Notes under the pieces: model-generated
The model's input: the letters and a program-made list of their open reading frames with translations, nothing else
Told to the model about the DNA's origin: nothing
Databases searched by the model: none
Assembly (NCBI GenBank): GCA_027625915.1
Contig: JANTQA010000045.1
Location: 1,178,001 to 1,242,000 of the forward strand
Direction: 5' to 3'
DNA length: 64,000 nucleotides
DNA from: Anaeramoeba flamelloides
Lineage: Eukaryota; Metamonada; Anaeramoebidae
Program-made: the position numbers and the translations under genes
Shown: positions 10,925 through 20,452 of the stretch, piece after piece
Layout of the letters: every line of letters begins with the position of its first letter
Numbering within the stretch: position 1 is the first letter of the stretch

Positions 10925-12913
10925 ATGGAATTAGACAACCAATTTTATATTGCTGGGAACAAGAGTTTGTATTCTTATTTAAATAGAGAGTCTCAAAATT
11001 TCCCACATTTTACCAAACTAAGTGTTCTCAAAAACCAAGATAAGATCATAAAGGCGCTAATAAACCCCGAAGGGATCTTGTGTTTAAAAACCAACAACGA
11101 ATTAGAGCTTTCTCTAAAAAATTATGCAATTGGTTCCGTGTTTAAATTAAAGCTGAACGATATCAAAGACATTTCTTGTGGATCGAGAAAAAATTTTTGT
11201 GTTCTTCAGAACGATGGAACTTTATATTACGTTGACACCAAAGGAGTGTTTCAAAACAACAAGTCTGTGGAAAAAAGGATACCTTTCTTGGATCAAAATA
11301 ACAAAAAAGAAAATCGAATCCAATTAGTCCAATTGAATACCAAGTCTAATGAAATTCTGGTCGACTCCGTTTGCGTCGAAAGGGAAGAACTGTTTGTTCT
11401 TTGTAAAAACAAAAAGCTGTACAAAAAAGCAGGTTAAAGTTTTGATGAATTTGCCTCCTAACAACATTTCCAAATATTTAAACTTTTTCTTTTGAACTTT
11501 TTTAATTTTTTTCTCAAAAACATCCTCAAAAACAACAAAAAACAAAAAGCAGGGATAAGTACATTATTGGTAACTGGTGCATTAACTTTTATTCAAGGGG
11601 GTATTGAAAGGTTCAGAAGTGGTTCTTCGACTTTATTTTTGTTTACTTGTGAGAATACATTATTTGGGTATGGATCGAATAACTCTGGTAAATTAGGAAT
11701 TGGGCTCACTAGAGGCAAAGTAAATTCCATGCAAGTGAGCGTTCTGAAAAACAAGAATGAAGAAAATGTTGATTTAAAAGCCGATCAAATCCGTGATGTG
11801 GTTCCAGGCATTTCGCATTCGATCCTCTTGACAAAGCAAGGAGAACTCTATTCGTGTGGCTTGTTGAGGTACAGCGGGCATGGTAGCAGAGGAAAGATTC
11901 TCTATTTTTCCCTCATCAAGTCGTTTCAGGAAATGAAAATCAACCAAATTGCATGCAGTGTCAATAAAACACTCGTACTAACTGAAGATAAGCTTGTCTA
12001 CGGGTGGGGGTTTGATTCTTGTAACGAACCAAATTCGCGCGAACGGACGAAAAACCGGGCGACATATTGGGGTATACCAAGAAAGCTGAAACTGCCAAGC
12101 GGTTTGGTTGTTTCAAATTCTTTTCGGCTATATTGCGCAGAAGACTTTTGTTGTGTCTACAACCATATAAGTACTAATTCTTGCATTCGTCAAGATTTTA
12201 AATTACTATTTGAAAACAATGCTAATTGCGATTCTTTTATTACAAACAAAAGCGATAAGAAGATCCCAGTTCAGAAAATTTTAGTTGAAAACCGAACCAA
12301 TTCGTCGTTTGATCATATTGAAAAAATTTTGACTAATTATACAGAAAAAGAAATAGATCTTTTTTTAAAATGGGTTTATTATGATCACTATGAAACGAGC
12401 CATCAAGAACCATTGAAAAAAATTTTTGATTCCTTCAATTTAACTTTCCCTCCAAAAGTAAACGAACTTTCCATAAAAGAGTCCCTGTTAGAATTATATA
12501 ACGACGAAGATTCAAAGGATTTCTTTATTTTGGTCAAAGACGAAGACGAAGACGACGAGGGTGAAGACAATGATGACGAGGAGGAATATGATGATGAAGA
12601 CCAATATGAAAAAATACCAGTTCATAAATTTGTTTTATTGGCTAGATCGGGATTATTTCGAAACATGTTTCAAAATCTTTCAGAAAAAGAAAAAAATATG
12701 AACCAAATTAAGGATTATACTGGCAAGTCAATTGAAAGTCTTGAAATATTAATTAAATATTTTTATACAGACTCAATCAAATTGACAGCTGATGACGACC
12801 CTGAATTAATTGTTGAAGAATTAAGCGATGCAAAGGATTACTTTCAATTGAATGAAGATTCCAATTTATGCACTCTATTAAACAGCATTAAAAACCAATA
12901 TAATCTTCTTTAA
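10925..12913 (+). CDS. RCC1-repeat protein with C-terminal BTB/POZ domain
   Basis: Exons 10925-11432 and 11553-12913 give 622 aa and end in TAA. The start MELDNQFYIAGNKSLYSY is the first ATG of the frame. The 120-bp intron begins GTTAAAG and ends AAAAGCAG; splicing keeps the phase and joins KKAG to ISTLL. The N-terminal half contains degenerate RCC1 blades, the clearest at about 205-225 (LFGYGSNNSGKLGIGL), 260-275 (SHSILLTKQGELYSCGLL) and 310-325 (NKTLVLTEDKLVYGWG). The C-terminal half has a helical segment at about 412-465, then a run of Asp/Glu (about 500-522), then a BTB core at about 523-620 (IPVHKFVLLARSGLFRNMF, SLEILIKYFYTDSI). RCC1-BTB proteins are usually scaffolds or adaptors for cullin-3 ubiquitin ligases; which partner is used here is not visible. 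This architecture forms large families in some amoebae. Confidence 0.88.
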
Positions 12914-13339
12914 TTTTAGAAATGATTATTTTGAGTTATATATCTCGAAAGGTGTTCAACTTCAATGACTAATTTCAGAATTTATTTTCATTTTTTTATT
13001 ATTTATTTTAAAAGTATTGTAGACACTTTTCTACTTTTTAATGATCTTTGATATTTCTCATTATTTTTAAAAAATTATTAATTTTTTCTGAATCCAAATA
13101 CAAGAATGTAATTTCTTTCTCCAAGTATTTTTAGACTTTTTTTTAAAAAAAATCAAATGTGAAAAGATTAAAAAAAAAACTTTAAAGCCAGAATAAAGGC
13201 TTTCAAAGTTTAAAGTTCCTAAAATGTAAAGAATCTTCTGTTGGTAAAGTTGCATTTAAATCTTAATTCTCATCATTTTAAAAAAAAAATAGTACTTAAT
13301 TCTGAATTTGTTAAAATAAAAACCCTGGAAGAAAAGATA
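12914..13339. other. Intergenic, nothing recognised
   Basis: Downstream of the RCC1-BTB stop. AT-rich, with short open frames of biased composition that are not supported as coding. No repeats matching other parts of the window were noticed. Confidence 0.3.
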
Positions 13340-14130
13340 ACAATATTGATTCACTGGGGTGTTGGTTTTAAACTATAGAGTAATTTCTATTAATCAAAGT
13401 TTAAAAAGATTATCTATTCGAATTTTATATAAGCTAATTGAACATTATTGGAAATTTATTCACAAATTTCAATTTGGATTTCGGCTAAAAGATGATACTT
13501 GCATTGCAGTATTAAATTTCTTAAATATTTTTAAAAAAATCAAATCAGATAACGAAAATGGAAATGTGAAAACATATATTATACTGATTGATATAGCAAA
13601 ATTTTTTTATTAAATTAATTTTAAAGTAATTAGAAAAACAAAATAAAAAAAATTATTCTAAATAAAATTATTCAAAATTTTTTTTTAAAATATTATCAAG
13701 GAAAAGGAATTAGTATATTCCAAGGAGATCCAATGTATGATATTTTATTTGCTCTAATTTCACTTTTTCTTTTATTGAAAATCATAATATTAACGGATCA
13801 TTGTCAAATTTTTGCTGATGATTTAATTTTAATTTTCAAAGCAAATAAAAATTATTGAAATCAAAGATTAAATTCGATATATGAAATTATAATTCAATTT
13901 AGATTAAAACCTAATAAAGATAAAACAGTTGTATCAAAAGATTTTAAAAAAACAAATAAATATTTGGTTATATACTTTGATAATTTTTCACATTTAGTTT
14001 AAAATCTAAAAAAGTCAAAAGAAACATTTAATAACTGTAAACAATTATTTAATAATAATTTTCTTAACAATAACTTAAAAATAAGATTATTTAAATCTTT
14101 TATATTAAGTCAATTAACATTTGGATTAGA
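13340..14130 (+). mobile_element. Decayed LINE-type (non-LTR) reverse transcriptase fragment
   Basis: 13359-13613 encodes the start of a LINE-like reverse transcriptase: YRVISINQSLKRL, HKFQFGFRLKDDTCIAVLNF and the catalytic block IILIDIAKFFY. After a frame break, 13700-13850 encodes GISIFQGDPMYDILFALIS and FADDLILIF, the 'QG-P--LF' and 'FADD' motifs in the expected order and spacing. Several stops and frameshifts separate the blocks. No endonuclease, 3' tail or target duplication found. Plain LINE relic, long dead. Confidence 0.7.
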
Positions 14131-14480
14131 AAATTTTAATAATTAAAAAAAATAAATTCTTTAAATTCTTGAATAAATACAGCCATTCCTGAAATATGTA
14201 AAATAAACAGAAATGTACCTATTCTCATTTACAAAACAGAATTCACAATCTATATATGGTAATTTGTAATTCTCAAAAAAAAAAATTAAAAAATTTATCT
14301 CGTCCTTATTTGGAAAAATTTATAAAATTCAATCAACGAACAAACAATAAAATTATATGGACTTCAAAATATTTAATTCAATTGAAAAAAGAAATATTTC
14401 AATACACATATAATTAATTATTATATTCCAAAAGTTAAAAATGTATTTAGATTTTTTTTTAATTTAAGGGGAAAAGTACA

Positions 14481-15612
14481 TTTTTTATTTTTTGAGTGCC
14501 ACCATTTATGTGAAACGGAATTCTTCAAATCATTTCTTCAGTCAAATACATTGATATTTCAATAAATACTAGAGTGGGATATATTCTAGTAATAGATATT
14601 TTCATACAAACAAAAAAAAAGCAAATCAAAAAGATGAAAAAAATTGATCAAAAAAAAATAAATAAAAATTATTTATTACTTGATCTTATTAATAACATTT
14701 TACACAATTACTTATTCTTAATTTGGTTTTATTTTTAATTCTTTATGAAAAAATTTTATTTGGAAAATTTTTAATAAACAAATTACTGTTTATTTCGAAA
14801 GAATTTCCAAAATGAATTTAAAAATCCTATTTTCATTTAATTCCTCTAATTCTAGTTTGAGTTCAAAAAATCAGAGATTTTTTTAATTCTTCTTGAAGAA
14901 TGAGGGCTTATTGGACAAATTCGTTTGATTTTATAATTATTTATTTTCCATTAAAATGAGAACTCAAAAAAATTCTGAATCTGATTGAAATTTGTTATTG
15001 AATTTCTCAATTATTTTGATTTGAATCTTTTGTAACTGTTTTTTGATTCCAAGAATTCAGCCCCTTTATTTTAATTTTTGAAATAGTACTCTTTGTTTTG
15101 ACTTGGTTTGAGAAAAATATTTTAAAAAAGAATTTTGAAAGCAAATTTGTCACAAAAAGTTTTTTAAAATAATAATAAATAGTAATGAGGCGAGAAATTC
15201 AAGGAAAAAAATAGTTTGAATTCAAGCAAACTAAGAAGATAAAAAAACCCATCTTCCAAAATAGGCTTTTATCGATTTTTTTTTTTTCATTCTTGATTTC
15301 AATAAATTTATTTGGAATGGTGATCTTTTGTGTTTGGTCTTCTAAAAGAAAATATTTGTTTCAAATGACACACCCTTTCAGGTATATTTTATTGATTTAC
15401 CGTTTGGTTAATTTCGATCATTGGTATAAAAACATTTCAAGATCCAAAACCTTATCTAATAAAACCAAAAATTGAATCAAAAAAAATGTTCAAAAAATTT
15501 AAAAAATTAAGATTCAACTCTGAATTACTTTGATTCCATTCACAAATAGACTAGTGGATAATGTTTTGATTTCAAAGTTTCAATATCTGGTGGCACTCAA
15601 AAAATATTTTTT
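14481..15612. repeat. Inverted repeat pair GAGTGCCACCA flanking 1.1 kb
   Basis: TTTTTTGAGTGCCACCA at 14487-14503 matches the reverse complement of 15587-15603 exactly, and the A/T tract outside it matches partly. The enclosed 1.1 kb is non-coding as far as I can see. Could be the ends of a non-autonomous element between the LINE relic and the DDE element; no target duplication seen. Confidence 0.42.
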
Positions 15613-15695
15613 CAGTAATGTTAACACAATTAAAAATTTTCAAAATGGTAAAATGTATGTACTTCCTTAAAGCAGTGGTCGCATTAAAAAAAAAA

Positions 15696-17365
15696 TTCGT
15701 GCCCGAAAAAAGAACATTTTTTTTATTTAACTTTCTTTTGAAAATTTTTTTGTTTAATATTGTTTTATTAATTGGTTGATACAATTGATTGAAGTTAAGA
15801 TATTTTTATTAATTTTTTCAAATAAATGTGTTTTAGTTTTATCGAGATGTTTGTAATTCCAAACTAAAGCACATAAATAAGTTCTTGCAACAAAAGTTTC
15901 ATATTGGAAAAATTTCTGTTTTTGGTGTATATTTGGATAAAGTGGAATTGAAACATTCTATGATAGATGTTTGCTTTGCTTCTAAATAATTATCAATTTT
16001 TTTAGAAATATTACCTTTCCAAATCATTTCAAGAATTTCTTTGCAGAGAATAAAGTTTTTTTGATTTAATAAATGTTTAACTTGATAGTTTTTCTTACAA
16101 CATTTACTATTTGGAAAGAATTTGGAGCATAATTCATGATTATTGTGAAAATGATTTGCGAAATTAAACCATAATTTTTTAAATTCATTTTGATTTTGAC
16201 ACATCTTACAGCAAATTTTAAAGTGTTTTGATATTTTATCACCATAAATTTTTAAGTTTTCGAACTTATAAAAATATTTTTTATTTTTATGATAATTTTT
16301 TTTGATTTTCTCCTTTTCAGTCAATAATTTTCTAGAATTGCAGATTTTCTTCCACTTCGTTTTTATTGAATTAGATTTGTGACCAATACAATTAATTATT
16401 TTTATTTTCGGTTTTCTTTTTTTTTAATTTTTTTATGAGTGACAAATTTTCATCACAGATAATTGAATTAATTGTTTTGTGTTTCAGAGGGAATTTTTCT
16501 AATATTTTAAAGAAAGCTTGTGCTTCTAAATTCCCTTTATTTGGTTGTTTTTCAAAAATCGAAAGTGTAAATAAATCAATTACTAATAAATTTTTTTAGT
16601 TAATACATACCTCTGTTACATAACGCGATGGTCCTTTTTTTCTCTGTGGGCGAGAAAACCTCCCATCAACAATTAAATTGTAAAAACCATCTATTGAAAT
16701 CTTGTTTTGATGTTTTTCCCAAATTTTATTTATAATTGGGAAAATAAATTCCTTTTGGATTTTATAAAAAAGATTTTTGTTAATTAATTTTTCTTTTCCC
16801 AAAATTAGACTAAATAAAACGGTATAATCTGTATACCCAATACTTGAAAACAACAGATTACTTATTAATAGGATGTCTTCATTTTGTATTTGCTGATTTC
16901 TAATATAATCACTTGTATGTACGATTTGTTTGTTATTATTTTTTTCTATAGAAAATTGTGTGTAGTGTTTGTTTTTTCTCTGCAACTTTTTCATTGACTT
17001 TAGCGAATTGAAAATAATTTAATATTAATTTGGGAATCATAAGATATTTCGTGTTATAGGTAATATTTAAAAATATATGTTCTTGATGATTCTTTGAATT
17101 TGATTTCTTTTTTTCATTAAATCTTTTTCTTTTCAATTTTTGTTGGATGGGATTATTTTTTTGATAAAAGTCAATTAAATATTCTAAAGCTTTACTATTG
17201 TTGTTAAAATCATAAAGTTTTTTGAAAGAATTAAATTTATTAAAAACGGCACCTGTAATTGTTAACCTTTTTTTATCCTTCATGTACTTTAATTTTGATC
17301 TTTGGATATTACTCTTTTGATTTATCATTTTGGAATTTTACAAAAAATGATTTTTCGGGCACGAA
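15696..17365 (-). mobile_element. DDE DNA transposon (Mutator-like/Kolobok-like transposase), broken, with 15-bp perfect TIRs
   Basis: TTCGTGCCCGAAAAA at 15696-15710 is the exact inverse of 17351-17365, giving a 1670-bp element. The minus strand encodes a transposase in pieces: 17328-16936, 16994-16596, then open sequence to about 16385, 16324-15899, and 15900-15580. Catalytic motifs appear in order: DGRFSRPQRKKG (first Asp, about 16650), IICDENLSLIK (second Asp, about 16450), then KIINCIGHK, a Cys/His block (HFHNNHELCSKFF...CCKK) and IIECFNSTLSKYTPK (Glu, about 15940). This series matches the mutator-like transposase domain, in which NESFNS carries the Glu. One in-frame TAA (16596) and at least three frameshifts, mostly at A runs, make it inactive. 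The target duplication is unclear because the flanks are A/T runs. Confidence 0.75.
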
Positions 17366-17379
17366 ATTCCTTTTATACT

Positions 17380-17760
17380 CAAACCAATGCTTTAAGAAAT
17401 TAAAAGAAAATTTCTTTTAATTTTCTATAAATTTCTGAAATAAAACAAAAAATTCAACGGCGATTTTCTTGGGGTTTACTGTTGTTTTTGTAAAATCAAT
17501 AGATTTTCATTAGGTTTTTTTAAGTTTTCTATTTATTTGGGAAAATCAAGAGATAACTGTTTAATTTAGAAATGAAATAGAAAACTTTTAAAAAACCTAG
17601 AACACAATACATAGAAAACTTAAAAAACCCAACGAAAATCAATAGATTTTTCTAAGAAAATATAAAACCTCAAAAAAAAACCTAGAATACTTAACAAATC
17701 AAACAGAAAAACTCAAGAAACCTAGGCATTTGACAACACTCCACAAAAATATTTAACAAT
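17380..17760. repeat. Dispersed repeat family D, second fragment
   Basis: Immediately right of the DDE transposon. It contains GTAAAATCAATAGATTTTC and AGAAACCTAGGCATTTGACA parts shared with the copies at 5550, 38434 and 44975. It has internal inverted symmetry (TCAATAGATTTTC...GAAAATCAATAG) and no coding region. Confidence 0.42.
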
Positions 17761-18381
17761 AATAAAATATCAAAACTTTTTATTAAAAACCCAAAGATAT
17801 TTAAGTTATTGATCAAGTTTAACAATCCAAAAATTTATTAAATGTACTAATTACCTAAATACATATATTATGTAATTAATAAAAATTCAAATCAATTTTG
17901 TCCTTTATGTTTAGAACATGAAAAGAAAGAAATAATAGTAAATATTCGTCTTTTTTTATGGGTATGCCCTTCCTATGAAAAAATAGATTAATTTTTCAAA
18001 ATAAATTAAATGAAATTAAAAGAAATTAAAAGAAATTAATCTTAATAAAATAATTCTAAACTGTAATAGTTTGAAATTATTTTCATTAATATATAATCAT
18101 GAAATCTATGATTTTACTCTTAAATAAGTGAAATGTAATTTAAGTCAAATTGAAATTCGATCGTAATTTAAACTTCTTCAATAATAATCAAACAATATTT
18201 TTTTACTTTTTACTATTCAAATAGATATACAAACCTTCCAAAAATATTGAGAAAGAAATATTTAGTTAATAATATTAACAAATTTGTATAAGAAAAAAAA
18301 TCAGAATTAAAAAAAAACTTTTAAATTTGAAATATAATATTTTAAAAATACCTGAAATAAAAAAAAAGTTAGACATTATTA
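17761..18381. other. Intergenic, nothing recognised
   Basis: AT-rich spacer with short repeats of AAAAGAAATTAA near 18010. No gene, no match to other repeats noticed. Confidence 0.3.
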
Positions 18382-18857
18382 AACTAGTGTAAATATGGAA
18401 TGCTGAAAAAAATAGATTTTTTACAATTTTTGAGATAAATAAAGAGTTCCAGATATTTATTTAAATTTTGTTAATAGTAAATATAATATATGATAATCTT
18501 AATAGACTGATAATAATTTGAATCAAAAAATTATTGGTAAATTCCAATTTGCAAAAATGATTTTTTAATTTTTCATGATTTTTTCATAAAATTGTACTTT
18601 TATGAAAAAGTTAATAAAAAATGAAAAAATCATTTTTGGCCAAATACTACTCTTTCTATTAAAAAAAAAAAAATAAAAAAAGTTTGGGAATTCAACAAAC
18701 GATTTTATATATTTAAAATCCCCTTGAGATCAAAAAATCAAAACATGTATTTCCTTTACTATTACAAAAATTTGGATAAATACATGGAACTCTTTATTTA
18801 TCTTGAAAATTGTAAAAACTCTATTTTTTTCAGCATATCATATATACACTTGTGTTA
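18382..18857. mobile_element. Palindromic MITE, about 476 bp
   Basis: The left arm from AACTAGTGTAAATATGGAAT and the inverse of the right arm (AACACAAGTGTATATATGAT) stay aligned for about 100 bp, sharing CTGAAAAAAATAGA, TTTTTACAATTTT and AGATAAATAAAGAGTTCCA. The centre (18550-18645) is itself palindromic, with AAAAATGATTTTTTAA and its inverse. The whole unit can fold into one hairpin. No coding capacity. One copy only in this window. Confidence 0.65.
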
Positions 18858-20344
18858 TACTTTTTTGCTTTTTTTTTGATTTTTTTTTACCTAATTGTTT
18901 TACAATTTATTATTTTAATTGTAAGATCGATAGTTAATCAGGTAAAAATATTGTTATTCTAATGTTACTTGAAAAAGTGAAAATGATTGTAGACAAATGA
19001 TATTAATTTCTCTTGGACTTTTATTTGGATCTTCAATTGAAAGTCAAAATGAATAATGTTTTTTTTTTTAATAGGTGATTAACAATTTTAGGTTTTTCAA
19101 TTTTTAAGAAAATCAATTGATTTGAAAGTTTTATTTTTAACAAAATATCAACTATTCATATGTTGTTTATTCTTCTACTAATTTTTTATTTGTTCTTTTC
19201 AGTTGAATTATCAAAATAATTGATATTTGAAAAAAAATGTTTGGTACCTTTGACTAAAATAAAGTTTAAATTATTTATAAGGTTTTATACTTTGTTTATT
19301 TCAAATACATGTGATTATAAACTCTTTTTTAGTCAAACTGACCAGTTTTATTGAAGAAATAGAACATATTCTATGAGTTTAATCCATTATTCTTCTCAAA
19401 ATCTTTTTATCTCATTTTGTCAAATTTTTTTTTTTTTTATTTTTTTCTGTATTTTGATTTTTACTTTTTCTTATTTTCTTTTTTTTTTTTATTTTTTTAA
19501 AAAGGAAATTTGAATTAAAAAATCCTTGGAAACTCCCAATTAACATCAACAATATAGATTTTGTATTTTCTTTTAAAAATCATACACTTAAAATTAATAA
19601 ATCTTATTGATAACAATTTTAATTTCCTAAAGAAATTGAGAAATCTTGCACCATACTTTCCATTGAAAAGGTACCAAAAATTTTTTTAACATTTTTTTTT
19701 TGAAATTTATGATTTGTTTCGGCTTTTCTTTTATGAACATCAACACTAATACTGAAGTTTATTATTTCTCTTATTTCTAAATAATAAAAGTTTAGTTGAT
19801 TCTTAAAAAAATGAATTTTTCATTTTTGGTTGGGCAACTTTGAGTGAAATGGAGTTTATATATTTATTTCAATTTATGATTTCCGGTTAGACACAATTTT
19901 AGAAATATTGTTTATATTTTCACGATTTTATTACTTTTCGCAATAAAGCTGGACTAATCGCGATTTTTTAATACTATCGTATATTTTTTGATAATATGTT
20001 AATAATTCATGTTATCAACAAAACCTCTATTTTATCAAAAAAAAAAAAAAAAAAAAAAAAAATTCCAGTATTGGGTATTAAAAACTTTGAGGGTTTAGAA
20101 AAACTGTTGTATGAAAAATTTTTCATCAGGATAACAATCAAAGAATTGCTTTTTTTTTTTTTGGAAATAAACGAAGATTTAAAAATGAAATGATTCTCAA
20201 TTAATTATTAAAATTGTAATCCATTATGGTTTACTTCTTCTCTTTTTTTATTTTGGTTGGTTCATTATTAAAAATTAAAAATTATAATAAATATAACATC
20301 TGAAAAAAGCTATTATTAATAAGAAATAAAGATCTTATCAAAAA
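18858..20344. other. Intergenic, nothing recognised
   Basis: AT-rich; long T and A tracts near 19420-19500 and a 22-base A run at 20040. Short frames here read through homopolymers and are not supported as genes. Confidence 0.3.
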
Positions 20345-20440
20345 TCAAAACCAAAAGCAAGTGAAAAGACAAATGCAAAGACAAAGGCAAAAGCAAAGGT
20401 AAAGGTAAAGTTAAAGGTAAAGGCAAAGGCACATATAATA
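20345..20440. repeat. Imperfect hexanucleotide tandem repeat (AAAGGC/AAAGGT/AAAGAC)
   Basis: About fifteen 6-bp units of the form AAAGNN, starting as AAAGCA/AAAGAC and becoming AAAGGT then AAAGGC. They end about 15 bp before the PRP3 stop codon, so the tract lies in the gene's 3' untranslated region. Length variation is likely. Confidence 0.7.
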
Positions 20441-20452
20441 GATCTATTATAT

